NCBI RefSeq assembly: GCF_021869535.1
Contig: NW_026262701.1
Location: 51,339,278-51,403,277 of the forward strand
Reading direction: 5' to 3'
Length of the DNA: 64,000 bases
From: Mytilus californianus
Lineage: Eukaryota; Mollusca; Bivalvia; Mytilida; Mytilidae
Shown here piece after piece: positions 48,801 to 57,720 of this stretch; position 1 is the stretch's first letter; every line of letters begins with the position of its first letter. The notes beneath the pieces are model-generated. The model had not been told where the DNA came from. It saw only the letters and a list, made by a program, of their open reading frames with translations, and searched no databases. A program made the translations under genes and the position numbers.

Positions 48801-51800
48801 AACACACAATACTATATGCCTACTAGTTTTTTACCGTTTGTTTTGGAACCCCTTAACTGGTCATATTCAATATACCCTAAACATAAAATGCAACGGTGAA
48901 TTCCACAAGACTTTGGCAGATGATGCATGGACCCCTACCATTTCAATGTTGTAAATGTATGAAAAAATAAACGAGAGGAAAGATTTGGGGTTACCAAGGC
49001 CTACTCCCTAAGGGCAATAACTCCTATAAGGTGTTGCCTGATAGTTTTGACGTGAACAGACAGTATTTAGATCTTAAATAATAAGAAAAGCAAGACAATT
49101 TAACATATTGTAAAATCCGAAATTGAACGTATGGCTTAGATTTTTCGAAAACATTTCCAAAAGAGATATCATTTAAAGAAATTGCTGTAGTAAATGATAT
49201 GCAAATGCACTATGCGTTGAACAACTTCCTATAAGGAGAGATAATTATAAGAATTATAATGTATTGTAGTTTGATTTTTTTAATATGAATGATAAATCCT
49301 GAAAACTACTAACTTTTTCAGGCAAAATAGACTCAAACGTAGCAGCTAAAGACAATTGGTAAGGATTTTCACGGTTTCACCGTATGATTTATATTTTACC
49401 ATAAGTGACATAAATAATGTGTTCATATTACGTTATACATTGACACTTAATATTAAGCCAGATTTATGATGGCAAATAAAGTCTTTCACTAACTTATTAA
49501 AACCATCGTTTTTTATGTGAGGAAAAATGGGATTTATTTTTATCATTTTTGGAATTTCCTTTTGATTTTTTTCGATAGTTAGATGTCATGATAATAGAAC
49601 AACTACTTGCATTTGTAGGAAGTATGGTAAAATAATAAAAAAAAATAACGATATAAAGAGACAACGAACCCTTATTTTGCCTTAAAATTGCCAACAAAAT
49701 ATATTCAAACTTTTCAAAATTATACTAAATGTTATTTATAAATGAACCGATTGATAAAGTTGAACATTTTTGTGCAGAAAAATCACTTTTGGTGTCACTA
49801 TGGTTTTGGTCACATGCGACAATTAACATATTGAATTAAAAAGACAACTTAACTAGTAGGTTTTTGACAAAAATGGTACGAGCCAAGTACTAACCTAAAA
49901 CGATATTTCAAGCACGTTAATTTAACATTTTTGTAAAAGACAGCATGTAGAAAAACATTGTGGGTAAAATTTCGGCTCATAGCTCTAGTAAGTATATCTC
50001 CACGGCTACTTTGTAATATGTTATGTTCTATTCAGTTACAGGGCGTTATATACTCATTTTGTTAATATTTATCATTTCAGCGAGAACGCCTATGAACCTC
50101 TTCAAAGAGGGAAACAAAACACCACGTTACCTCTTCCAGTAGTTAAACCTGCAGGTACGTAATATTTATCGAATTCATATTGTGTAAATACCCTTTTGTT
50201 TCAAATAAAACTTTATACGCTCGAAAAATATGCTACAACTTTCTTATATTATCTTTATCACGATGTTAAGTTTATGCTAGAAAATCTCCCTACATCAGCC
50301 CTTAACAATATTTATACTTTGACTAATTAATCTACCGAATAGTACTGTTGACATTTGCACATAATTTGGTTTGCCCAACTTTTTGTTTTGTTTGTCGTAT
50401 TCAGGAAACACGTGTCGTCCGCATTGAGCTTTAAATCGTTGAAATTGAAAAACGATGTAAAGCTTATTAACTATAAAACAATGTAAACACTTTTAAGAGT
50501 ATGGCCAACAAGCACAGAAAATCTTGTTTGCATGTTGAGACATGATTCTTCTGTCAGCATTAGAGCTTGGCGTTTGATTGTTGTAACAATGAAAGACCTT
50601 TCTTGGTTCTAAGTTGACATTTCAACATGGAACTCAGAAATGTCAACTCGGATTACAGAAATGTTAACTTCGACGGGAGAACTTTAACAGATGTAGAATG
50701 TCGTCAGCAACAAGTTTTTCGTAATTATACGATATTAAAGCAATGAAATTGCAATCTTTTCGCGAAAAAAGTTGATTAACATTAATTTAGATCACGGTTT
50801 AAAACATTTTTATCATGCCATGTCATCAAATCATTCAATACATTGATGGAAAAATAAAGGATATTGGGTATCCATCCATGACACAAAATCAGTACATGCA
50901 TAGCAAAAAAAACACACAAAAAGCAAAGGAACAGCGCTTTAAATGCTGTTCTTCATCTCAAAGTCACAATGCGGCCTTCAACACGGAGCAATAAAAAAAC
51001 TCTCACCTCATTGCAAGTTTAAGACGGCCTCTGGCACCTGCTTGAGCGGAATTCTTTGCAAAATTATTTGGATAGACTTTGTAAGATGTAACACCACCAA
51101 ATCGGGACAGGTCAAAAAAGAACATACTGGAAAGTAGTACATATTTAAAACAAACTAGTTCCTACGCACATGTGTAAATAAAAAACTGTAGAATATATTT
51201 TAGTAATTAAGGTATCAGATGAAAGGTGAAGGACTGGTGATCCTTGTAGAACACATATAGACATGATTTTGAATAATACAATAATTTATGAATGAATTCT
51301 AAAATTGAGGGCATATCTTGCCTGTTTCTCAGATATGAAGTACCTGGTTTGGGGTATCTAAAATTCCGACAACCAGTACGGTCTGGTGTATAAATAACGG
51401 TATATTGATCCCGCCCCCATAAAATGTATGGAAGTGAAAAATTTAACGTGGATAGGAATGAGGGCCAGGAATAGGTGGTGTGCGTCTATCCACAATGTCA
51501 ATAGACCTTAAACCAATATTTAAGGTGATAAAGTTTTTGAAACCATTATTACAAACATCTGCTCGCCATGACAATGTTGCAGACTTATAGAAATTACTCA
51601 AGTGATTATTTTAATTTTGGCGAGGAATATTTCAGAACAACCAGACAATTCAGTTTTAACAAAACAGAACACAAAAAAGAACGAAACATCTTAGCAATGT
51701 ATTCGTCTATATAGCTACATTTTCAAGAAACCATTTTAATGACAGATTACCTGTTTATAATAAATTAAAACCGCTCTTTGTATCCATCACTAGTTTGTTG

Positions 51801-53318
51801 TACATGTTGTTCCGTTTTGCAATTAAGTTTTACTAATAAATGGTCAAATTTGATAATGAATAGTATACATGTAGTAAGAAATGGAACATATACAAATCAA
51901 CAGTTGAGAAAAGACAGATAACAACATAATCAAAAGACAAATAGTAGACAGGAAAAAAACCGACGAGTAACAAGGAGAAGATAAGATTTGGATATGACAC
52001 TATTTTCGTCTCTTGAATTCGTAACTCAAAAAGTATTTTAAATCGATAAAAAAAATCCATCAGATGTTTACCAGACATAAATTCGTCAGATGACAGTACG
52101 ACTGTCTTTAAAATGCGATTTACGTAAAGTACTTGATTGAGGCTTAATAAGAATTCAACCTTATTGTATTAAATGCACCATTTAAAAAAAAAACACAAAA
52201 TAGCGCCATGTTAATATCTTATCTTTATTTGTATGAAACAAAGCCTTACCCTGAAAAATATTTTGGTACAAGAACTTTTTTCAAAAATGTAATTGTGAAT
52301 AAAATATGTTTTGGATAAGGTCTCGACTCACAACTAATTTTATCAAATTTCTTTCCGTAAAATTCCATTTTTTTTCAAATATGTTGATTTCGACATGTGA
52401 ACAACCCCACAATGACATCATAACTATGGTTCTGAAATATTATAACATCCTATTCTCTTATCAAATACAATATTGAAAGGATTGAATAATTTTATAATGT
52501 TTCCAATTACTAGGGCAAATAATGGCGTTTATCATGTTAAGATCCGATCAAAGAGAAATTTTCAAAGATTTAATACATTTATGTTACGGAAGTATATTTT
52601 ACGAAAAAGAATATTGTAAAAATGAGAAATTAAAATTTGTTGAAAATTTAATTTAAAACAAAAATGAAAGTGTGCGCTGTAATATATTTATATCATAGTG
52701 GATGATTTTCCCTTTGAATTATAATACTGATTCATTGATAACAGAATGTAAGTTGAATTTAATTACCAAGTATCCACCAGATTCCAAATGACGTGAATGT
52801 AAGCAACAATAAAGGTCACCATGCAGCATTCAACAATGAGCAAACGCCATACCGTACAATCGGCTATAAAAGGCCCAAAAAGGTCACAAGGTTAAACAAT
52901 TCAACCGAAAAAAACAAATCGCCCGATTTACGACAAAACAATAAACGAATTACAGATATGGCATACAGCAACCGACAATAACCTCTGAATTACAGACTCC
53001 TGACTTGCGACATTTTCCCAAAAAAAAAAAACAGCAGTTTATTTAGTGCGAGGTAGCGAATGCTAAAATGGCTTAAAATCGTACGCCGAAGTATACAGTG
53101 GGTTATTTTCATCCGACAAAGTTTGAAACTGGAAAAATTTTAATGTTTATTTTTTTTTTATTAAATGTCCCGATATTTTTAAATTTATAATTTCAGATCT
53201 TAGAAAACCACTGAATCCTCAGTATGTAAACATTGATGGGATGACAAAGAAGACAAATCCGGAAGAAAAAATAGCATTGAGGCCTATTGTTAAACCAAAA
53301 CCGAAACGAAATACTTGA
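21835..53318 (+). CDS. Ig/FN3 transmembrane receptor with tyrosine-motif tail (14 exons)
   Basis: Join of 21835-21880, 24312-24632, 28758-29015, 38088-38342, 39284-39541, 41740-42000, 42579-42845, 43080-43370, 44186-44296, 45786-45843, 46889-46971, 49322-49358, 50081-50154 and 53197-53318: 2442 nt, 813 residues, no internal stop. All introns are GT-AG; phases are 1 for introns 1-9 and 2,1,2,1 for 10-13. Domains: signal peptide (1 to about 20), divergent Ig-like (21-122), five Ig domains (123-555), FN3 (556-652), transmembrane helix (about 664-689), cytoplasmic tail (690-813) with Y718, Y727, Y753 and Y783. The plan is that of a type I cell-surface receptor or adhesion molecule. Ligand and orthologue are not recognised; an innate immune or cell-contact role is inference. 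Two introns hold retroelements. Confidence 0.88.
21881..24311. other. Intron 1, nothing else recognised
   Basis: A 2.4-kb AT-rich intron. Frames at 22811-22996 and 23988-24170 show no domain. It ends TTTTCAG. Confidence 0.6.
24312..24632 (+). CDS. Receptor exon 2: divergent N-terminal Ig-like domain
   Basis: Encodes residues 16-122. B-strand-like LALNCSL, the Trp in DPWVTFHKD and F-strand-like ATFNCTM give an Ig-like frame, but with four extra cysteines between them and no C-x-A-x-C motif. Six N-glycosylation sequons (NCS, NFS, NCS, NTS, NYT, NCT) make it the most glycosylated domain. Phase 1-1 exon, flanked by TTTCAG and GTAAGC. Confidence 0.8.
24633..27074. other. Intron 2, first part, nothing recognised
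   Basis: AT-rich. Frames at 24955-25167, 25653-25976 and 26676-26984 lack domains and splice-site support. Confidence 0.5.
27075..27512 (-). pseudogene. Penelope-like reverse transcriptase fragment, decayed
   Basis: On the - strand, VSVAMGINCAFLLDDL (about 27490-27440) resembles the reverse transcriptase block 'G-I-P-M-G-T-N-C-A-P-L-L-A-D-L' of Penelope-like elements. It is followed by KQFIQNLLKNKKKKHLAKF and then IYINDVFS, the position of the Y-I-D-D catalytic motif with Asp replaced by Asn. Several shifts and stops occur. The fragment ends where a + strand dispersed repeat begins (about 27515). Confidence 0.6.
27515..27830 (+). repeat. Dispersed repeat family A, copy 1
   Basis: Shares blocks with 39640-39830 and, in reverse, 44565-44985: 'cagtcatgtcc', 'gttaaatcggatgc', 'ctctgcacgttaagaacc', 'tatccaatatacc', 'tattacaggg' and an ending near 'catgcatgaaatattggcaa'. 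Non-coding, with a SINE-like 3' end in the best copy. Confidence 0.65.
27850..27985 (+). repeat. Truncated, diverged copy of the tRNA-type SINE
   Basis: 'tcaacactgaggttgtaattcgaaccccac' matches the B-box region of the SINE at 57285-57548, with one base change in 'gttgtgagttcgaa', and similarity continues to 'ttctctccgggg'. The 5' A-box part and the tail are missing. Confidence 0.65.
28758..29015 (+). CDS. Receptor exon 3: Ig domain 2
   Basis: Residues 123-208. B-strand NFTCTALCWPECSFKW carries the extra cysteine pair; the F-strand is SGKYQCQATNVVG. Complete I-set-like Ig fold on one phase 1-1 exon between TTATTTAG and GTAAGT. Confidence 0.9.
29016..29469. other. Intron 3, first part, with (TA)n
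   Basis: Nothing coding. A (TA)n run lies at about 29345-29366. Confidence 0.55.
30098..31290 (+). pseudogene. LINE ORF1 (zinc-knuckle nucleic-acid-binding protein), broken
   Basis: The start region includes WPQFIVIKYTDEKPI, then a stop, then a 180-codon frame (30194-30736) with NQGVTDVVKFQTKKNG. Knuckle 1 is CFKCQRFSHRIKQC and knuckle 2 is CFTCSDEGHEGTTC. At the third knuckle a TGA replaces the first Cys, before 'GESHFSASRECPVYLKE'. Three CCHC-type knuckles after a globular region are typical of Jockey-group ORF1, which coats element RNA. Sequence to about 31290 continues in shifted frames. Confidence 0.75.
31485..33745 (+). pseudogene. LINE ORF2 (endonuclease and reverse transcriptase), broken
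   Basis: ATG at 31485 opens NIIQWICRGF. LQETQL carries the endonuclease glutamate (in a shifted frame, about 31570), then MGDFNAHNPIWG and GSDHFPIILE. In the reverse transcriptase: NYRPIALTSCVCKM, QYGFRQGRSTLDHL and motif C LYVDDFLICY. Motif A reads VFIGLERAND, so the catalytic Asp of the usual F-x-D-L-E-x-A-x-D is Gly. Sequence ends after DETIFLGL, before the thumb and C-terminus. Confidence 0.8.
33746..35130. other. Intron 3, middle part, nothing recognised
   Basis: AT-rich. The frames at 33992-34213 (-) and 34586-34801 (+) show no motif. Confidence 0.5.
35131..35403 (-). other. Unrecognised 90-codon frame in intron 3
   Basis: The frame contains YVDPSANPGGFIIEAVDKID, which is more protein-like in composition than neighbouring shadows (few low-complexity runs, mixed charge). 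I recognise no family. It could be an exon of a nested gene, a decayed retroelement piece, or chance. No splice sites or start context decide it. Confidence 0.2.
35995..36150 (+). repeat. Degenerate minisatellite (GGACACGTTTGGG)
   Basis: GGACACGTTTGGG or close variants occur about seven times, at irregular spacing of 15-30 bp. No coding interpretation. Confidence 0.75.
36151..37429. other. Intron 3, later part, weak repeat pair only
   Basis: 'aagccg...tattaaaatttcaa...ggtccatagct' occurs twice (about 36215-36250 and 36353-36390), a diverged tandem duplication of about 140 bp. Nothing else is recognised. Confidence 0.45.
37430..37800 (+). repeat. Dispersed repeat family B, copy 1, with 28-bp palindrome
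   Basis: Matches 58020-58440 in reverse orientation over several hundred bases, from 'aggtctgtttgatttcatg' to 'cttattttgacaaaatt'. At 37696-37723 it holds a perfect 28-bp palindrome (half-site CAAGTGAATAATTC), conserved in the other copy. Confidence 0.8.
38088..38342 (+). CDS. Receptor exon 4: Ig domain 3
   Basis: Residues 209-293. NVTCSALCEPACNFEW carries the extra Cys pair, then TYPNNTKHNSS and GKYTCRAFNYFGH. Phase 1-1; acceptor GTTACAG, donor GTGAGT. Close relative of exons 5 and 6. Confidence 0.9.
38343..39283. other. Intron 4, nothing recognised
   Basis: Starts with a short local duplication ('atactccaaattgtttataa' twice, about 38360-38415). The 68-codon frame at 38643-38849 has no motif. 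Confidence 0.55.
39284..39541 (+). CDS. Receptor exon 5: Ig domain 4
   Basis: Residues 294-379. SIMCTADCNPACRFEW, TYPDGTKRNGAS, GIYKCKGFNDVGY. Phase 1-1; acceptor TTACAG, donor GTAAGT. The B- and F-strand cysteines, the core Trp and the extra Cys pair are all present. Confidence 0.9.
39542..41739. other. Intron 5, with dispersed repeat family A copy 2
   Basis: At 39640-39830 are blocks shared with 27515-27830 and 44565-44985 ('catatccaatataccttcat', 'tgtattgttaatttgttctc'). The rest shows no gene; the frame at 41279-41488 is unremarkable. Confidence 0.55.
41740..42000 (+). CDS. Receptor exon 6: Ig domain 5
   Basis: Residues 380-466. NITCSADCKPSCTFEW, TYQDGTKYPGST, GVYKCKGYNLIGY. Phase 1-1; acceptor TTTCAG, donor GTAAGT. 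Closest to exon 5. Confidence 0.9.
42579..42845 (+). CDS. Receptor exon 7: Ig domain 6
   Basis: Residues 467-555. VICTADCRPTCSYQW keeps the extra Cys pair; the F-strand is DTYTCRARNIINPSYRY. More diverged from exons 4-6, and shares the 'WTG' after the core Trp with exon 3. Phase 1-1. Confidence 0.88.
43080..43370 (+). CDS. Receptor exon 8: fibronectin type III domain
   Basis: Residues 556-652. VSIAWIPDL supplies the B-strand Trp, NYTIHYRTNS the C-strand Tyr, and NLTPLTNYMFKISSGNYLG the 'L-x-P-x-T-x-Y' signature. A single membrane-proximal FN3 is common after Ig arrays in adhesion receptors. Phase 1-1; acceptor TTTTCAG, donor GTATGT. Confidence 0.88.
43371..44185. other. Intron 8, nothing recognised
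   Basis: AT-rich; an 80-codon frame on the - strand (43433-43675) shows no motif. Confidence 0.55.
44186..44296 (+). CDS. Receptor exon 9: transmembrane helix
   Basis: Residues 653-689. A short acidic stalk (ASEAVDSQVNGA), then about 25 hydrophobic residues from LIGGISLIILALL to the end, with a GG pair in the first turn. Phase 1-1; acceptor TTTTCAG, donor GTAAGT. Confidence 0.9.
44297..45785. other. Intron 9, with a repeat copy
   Basis: Holds dispersed repeat A copy 3 (44565-44985). At about 45545-45610, 'gatagtatccttaat' and the following bases weakly resemble the Penelope-type fragment near 27290. No host exon is seen. Confidence 0.5.
44565..44985 (-). repeat. Dispersed repeat family A, copy 3 (longest)
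   Basis: On the - strand it runs from 'attacgggtcttcttccgac' through 'gttaaatccgatgcttcgtg' and 'ctgcacgttaagaaccc' to 'ctggacgttaaccaaccaac' and an AATCAATC tail. The tail resembles that of the SINE at 57285, suggesting mobilisation by the same LINE machinery. Confidence 0.7.
45786..45843 (+). CDS. Receptor exon 10: juxtamembrane segment
   Basis: Residues 690-709: FGDTHSQSCIHKCFTKILR. Two cysteines just inside the membrane could be palmitoylated (inference). Ends in phase 2 (AAG|GTAAGC). Confidence 0.75.
46889..46971 (+). CDS. Receptor exon 11: tail with YENT and YSNP motifs
   Basis: Residues 709-736. GIYENT (Y718) fits the Y-x-N pattern bound by Grb2-type SH2 domains; SEYSNPGF (Y727) is a second candidate. 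Acceptor TTATAG, donor GTATTT. The frame joins both neighbours exactly. Confidence 0.78.
46972..49321. other. Intron 11, nothing recognised
   Basis: 2.35 kb, AT-rich. No frame or repeat family stands out. Confidence 0.55.
49322..49358 (+). CDS. Receptor exon 12: 37-nt tail micro-exon
   Basis: Residues 737-748 (GKIDSNVAAKDN), phase 1 to 2, between TTTTCAG and GTAAGG. Skipping it would shift the frame, so it should be constitutive if the model is right. Confidence 0.65.
50081..50154 (+). CDS. Receptor exon 13: tail with YEPL and proline-rich segment
   Basis: Residues 749-773. ENAYEPLQRG has Y753 in a YxxL context; TLPLPVVKP is a potential SH3-binding stretch. Acceptor ATTTCAG, donor GTACGT. 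Confidence 0.78.
50155..53196. other. Intron 13, nothing recognised
   Basis: 3 kb, AT-rich. Short frames at 50943-51137, 51833-52078 and 52793-52981 carry no motif. Confidence 0.55.
53197..53318 (+). CDS. Receptor exon 14: C-terminus and stop
   Basis: Residues 774-813. PQYVNID gives Y783 in both Y-x-N and YxxI contexts. The end, RPIVKPKPKRNT, is basic and proline-rich. TGA at 53316-53318. Acceptor ATTTCAG. Confidence 0.82.
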
Positions 53319-53847
53319 AAAAAAATATTTAACTGATTATGACATTTTTAAGGTTTCGGAAAGTTCAAGAAGAAGACTTACATTTTTTGTACATATAACT
53401 TACTCTGAAATCATTCGTTTGTACATTTTAAAATTATAAGGGAACTAAGTTTCAACTCCCTCAGGCATAGTTGACCTTAGATGGATATGGCTATTTTTAA
53501 GGCCCTTTGGTAATATAGCTTTCAACTGTTTCGGTTCTTAAACATCCTTGGCTTTAAATATTCGGCTTTGAGCGTTCCTGATGAAGGAAAATCAAGAAAA
53601 GCGCTTCGGACGCATGACATTAATAACGTGTTGTTTTATATTTTACTATCATATTGTAAAAAAGAAACCGTAGCTTTTCGATCTATGATAGATTTTGCAT
53701 GTTTTATCTTCTTAATCGATTGGTGACGTTTCAACATCGGTAACCTGGTATTGCATTTATTTATGTACATGTTGTATTCTGGAACATCTTAATTTTGTTG
53801 TTGTCGATTTATATTATACATAGTTTTACTTATAATACTTTGTTCAT

Positions 53848-53853
53848 AATAAA
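53848..53853 (+). terminator. Polyadenylation signal of the receptor gene
   Basis: AATAAA about 530 bp after the stop codon, the first such hexamer in a plausible 3' UTR. A second AATAAA lies near 53940. Confidence 0.5.
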
Positions 53854-53859
53854 AGTAAA

Positions 53860-56100
53860 GAACGTGTATGTTCTGTATAAATCTCATTTCAATAGGATAC
53901 ATCATGATATATGACATAAAAAGAGAACATTTAGCAAGAAAATAAATGTGAGCATTGCCTTCAAAGTTATTTCATCTTTATTCATAGAAATAAAAAAAAA
54001 ACATTATATTAATCATTCAAGACTTTTATTTTTAACTGTAAAATATGTTTTGATTAAAAAGTTCAATTCGTCGAATAAGATTAGACATAAATAAATAATA
54101 TAGAAATATGAAATCAAGAAATCAGGAAAAACATCAGTCGGTAAGATGTATGAGGTTATTGGAAACATTTGACAGTAACTTTCATAAATGACCAATTTGT
54201 ACTTTTTCTATGTATGTTTTGATAGACTTAGTCAATTACATATATTTTAGCCAAAAGATATTTCGCTAAAAATTATCAGTTCGAAATCGATTCATTAAAA
54301 TCTCGGATTTTTACAAACTAAGGGTATATCGTCCACAATAAAGCAATATTGTTCTTGCCTTATGTCTGAAAATTGTCTCATTGGCAATTTAACCACATAT
54401 CCTTAATTTTAGCTCGAGAATATATATTCATTATGGCTAAAAAACGGCTCGTTTTCAAAAAAATCACTCTTGAATTGCTCTATGAAAATTGTAATGTATT
54501 GTTTTTAATTATTAGATGAATTTTGAAGAATTAAGATCGTTAATGGGTAGGCTTATGAAATTATGTTAATTTGGTAGGTTGACAATAAAAAAGTTGAAAA
54601 TAGTTTTAAAATTTACAGCTAATATAATTTGTTGTTGTATTTCAGAATGGTTGAATATCATTAAAAAAGTATATAAAAGAAGCCTACTTGTAATTATTCA
54701 TTGTAAGGCTGATGTCTTGTTGACATGTATCAGTGTATAGAAACTAAATATTTGTTGATATAAGCAATAAATCTGAAAAAGGCTTTCAAAAGAAAACGTG
54801 CTCGTCTCAAAGAAACCAAAAAATATCCAACATTCCGAATAGATCTGTATATTGTTAACACTTGAGATATCATAAAACTTGCAATTGGAACGAAAAGCAA
54901 CAACACTATGGAATGGCAGTCAAAAGGGAGCTTGTTTTTAAAAGTTGTGTAATACTTTCTTTCGAAAAGATCTGCAAAAGAAATCCGTGCTTATGATAAG
55001 ATGTGTTCGATTGATTCGAATTCCTTCTGTTTAAAACATTACAATCAGTCATCAAAATTGACATGGGTCAGGTCTTTGTGAGATGAAACTTTGCACGATC
55101 CCTCAGATTAACCTTAAGTACAAATGTAATTGTTAGACATGATTGGTGAGCAGGAGAAAATTTATATACCATAACTCGCCCATCTTCGACAATCGAGTAG
55201 TAACTATTCCGTAATATTTATGGTAGCAATTGGCAAATCGACATTTTCTGTAAAAATATAAGATGTGCTTGTACAAACTAGTTAAAAACTGTACGTTAAC
55301 AAGATACTAATGTTTTCGAGTAGTTTCGGATATGAATCGGTCATGTTGCTTCTTAACTGTGTGTTGATAATTGAGTATGGATTCAACTGATAGGTCTGGT
55401 TGTATTTTATATACAATGTACCTGTCTAGTTACCGACATTGTTTACCATGGAAATGTGATGTTTATCAGAAATTACTGTTTATTCTTACTTGTTCTTCAT
55501 TGTTCAATTCTTAATGGGGTCGTTCATTGGGAATCTTATTTTCTCTCGAAAATAAAGACTGGATAACCATTGTAATGTTAGGGCCCATCTTCAGAGGTGG
55601 ACATATTGTATAGACAGCTATCTTTTGTTGAAGACTGTATCGCATCCTCTAGATGTCTTCTTTTCGTTATTTGTGTCTTGACAAAGAAACTATTACCGTC
55701 ATCAAAGCCCGATTTGCAATAGAATTACGGGGAAATAGATGTCTATCATTGGCAATCATACCACATCTTCTTTTTTATATGTATAAGTATTTGCGGGACC
55801 GTAAGCAGAAAGTCTACTATAAATTTTAACATGAACGTCCAAATACAAAAACAAAATTTAGGATTTAAACGAAATACTTGAACACTTGTTACATTTGAAA
55901 ACAATTATGTTAGCGTCTGGTTATCGCAGGGGACGGTATGTTCCCTCAAAATACATACTTTGGTAGAAATATTATTGTTGGGATGTAGTCTCATCAACAT
56001 TAACACCAAAATCATTGATTTATCATATCAACTAAATTGCAATCTTTAAGGAAATATCAAATCTATTGTAATTAATTTTTGTTCTTTGGTCAATTGGTCT
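53860..56100. other. Intergenic, mussel-type repeat ends only
   Basis: At about 54370 ('aattgtctcattggcaattt') and 55745 ('cattggcaatcataccacat') are 3' ends of the repeat described at 19680-19970. No gene is visible. Confidence 0.5.
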
Positions 56101-56112
56101 ATGATATTTGTG

Positions 56113-56205
56113 GTACAAGGACATTTCGCACCCTGTCCCAAAGACAATTTGACACCCTTTCGGACATTTCTAGACCTAGACAATTCGGCACCTCATTGTT
56201 TGTCA
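56113..56205 (+). repeat. Short array of ACATTTCGGCACC-like motifs
   Basis: 'acatttcgcaccctg', 'caatttgacaccctttcgg' and 'caattcggcacctc' repeat at intervals of about 28-40 bp. A related array lies in reverse at 58910-59035. Confidence 0.55.
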
Positions 56206-56244
56206 TACAGTTGCTATTAATTTGTATTCACCATGATGATAAAA

Positions 56245-57130
56245 AGAAAACAAGAGGCTGTCAGAGTGACAGCAAACCGGATTTTCCTGCAGAGGTCGAA
56301 CCCTGAACAGTTGAGCAAGTATGGACACAACATTTAAGCTTAAAACAGCTCTGAATTTGGATTGTGATTGAATATTTGATACAGCATAGGTTTGTGACAC
56401 AAAATAAATGTGGTCAAAGAACTGAAAAATTTGAAATTGGACAATTACCTATTATGGTTCAATATCCAAAATCTAAGTACATTGTTAGAATCAGCTTATC
56501 AAAGAACCATAAAAATTCAATTTTTGATGAAATACTTATTAATTGAAACAATTTCTGTTCAAAGGGAAATAACTCAAACTTGTTTCCATGAACCAGTAAT
56601 GCAAATCAAAAATTAGATATAATTTCACCACTGAAAAAAATGTTCTCTAAAATTAGATATGATGTTTTCAAATTATAATCAAATATAATTAACAGTTCCC
56701 AATATTTTTTCTTTTATTTGTAAAAAACTATTATCTTATCTGCAACTTATCTATCAATGTCAACAACTTTATCTACACAATGTAATGTAATGAAATATAT
56801 CCTTTAATAAGAATAGATTATTATCTAATATAAATGATATTTGCAAATCTTGACACCCAAACAGGACCAAGTAAAAATTTCATATTAACACACACAACAA
56901 AAATAAAATACAACATAGCAACTGTGACATCTACCTTCAAAACACACATGACTTAAAAAAATATGTAAATTTTTGACAACTCCTGACTAATCAATTGAAC
57001 AGATACAATCATTGATAGGCTATCTATACATCTCAGCTATACATAAACTTATTAATTTCTGTTCAAAGGGAAATAACTCAATCACATAATAAGATTTCTA
57101 AAAGGGTCCTTCGAAAATCCGGTTAACAAA
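56245..57130. repeat. Unnamed dispersed repeat of about 0.9 kb
   Basis: Starts 'acaagaggctgtcagagtga', a beginning I recall from high-copy bivalve repeats. 'tttctgttcaaagggaaata' plus 'actcaa' occurs at about 56550 and again at about 57057. Frames at 56364-56616 are shadows without motifs. Confidence 0.45.
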
Positions 57131-57179
57131 TATGTACAATAAAGTGCATTGTTCTCTAAACAAAACTTGATTTCATGAG

Positions 57180-57720
57180 GGTCTGGATGGGGGTCCCTCA
57201 ATTCTGTATAATAATAATTCTTTAATTTTTTAAGACGTTTTTCTCTATTCTTTATTTTTTTTGCCCCTTATTCTATATTCTTTGTGGGCCTCGGTGGCCA
57301 AGTGGTCTAAGAAGTTCTACTACTGTAATCACTAGCCAGTCAACACTGAGGTTGTGAGTTCGAACCCCGCTCGTGTGGGTGCACTCGACTCTAACCTTAA
57401 TTGACTAGGATTGTCAGTTTTCCTATCGAAGGTCGGTTGTTTTCTCCGGGCACTCCAGCTTCCTCCACCAATAAAAACTGGCCGCCACGAAATAGCCCAA
57501 ATGTGGCGCTTAAAAGTGGCGTTAAAACACCAACAATTAATCAATCAATCTATATTCTTTGCATTTTAACACCCCATTTTTCTCTATTCCTTGCATTTTA
57601 ACACCCCATTATTCTCTTATCTTTATTTTTGGGGCCTTTTTTTGTATTCTTAATTTGTGTGGCCCATTATTCTGTAGTATTGGTCAATTATTCTCTATTA
57701 TGTAAACCCCATCCAAACGC
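57180..57720. repeat. Degenerate 'ttctctattctttg' array split by a SINE
   Basis: Variants of TATTCTCTATTCTTTG alternating with GGCCC or ACACCCCATT recur on both sides of the SINE (57195-57284 and 57549-57700). Non-coding. Confidence 0.65.
57285..57548 (+). mobile_element. tRNA-derived SINE, complete with target duplications
   Basis: The 264-bp element begins TGGGCCTCGGTGGCCAAGTG. TGGCCAAGTGG is a pol III A box and GTGAGTTCGAACCCC a B box, spaced as in a tRNA. The body ends in 'gttaaaacaccaacaatt' and a TCAATCAA tail. Both sides carry TCTATATTCTTTG (57272-57284, 57549-57561), a 13-bp target duplication. The intact duplication implies a fairly recent insertion. Confidence 0.88.

Noticed and set aside
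50081-53318. A classical ITAM formed by YEPL and YVNI
   Set aside because: The two tyrosines are 30 residues apart (753 and 783); an ITAM needs about 6-12 residues between the YxxL/I units.
57285-57370. Functional tRNA gene
   Set aside because: A and B boxes are present, but the sequence cannot be folded convincingly into a cloverleaf, it has target duplications and a SINE body and tail, and a second decayed copy exists.
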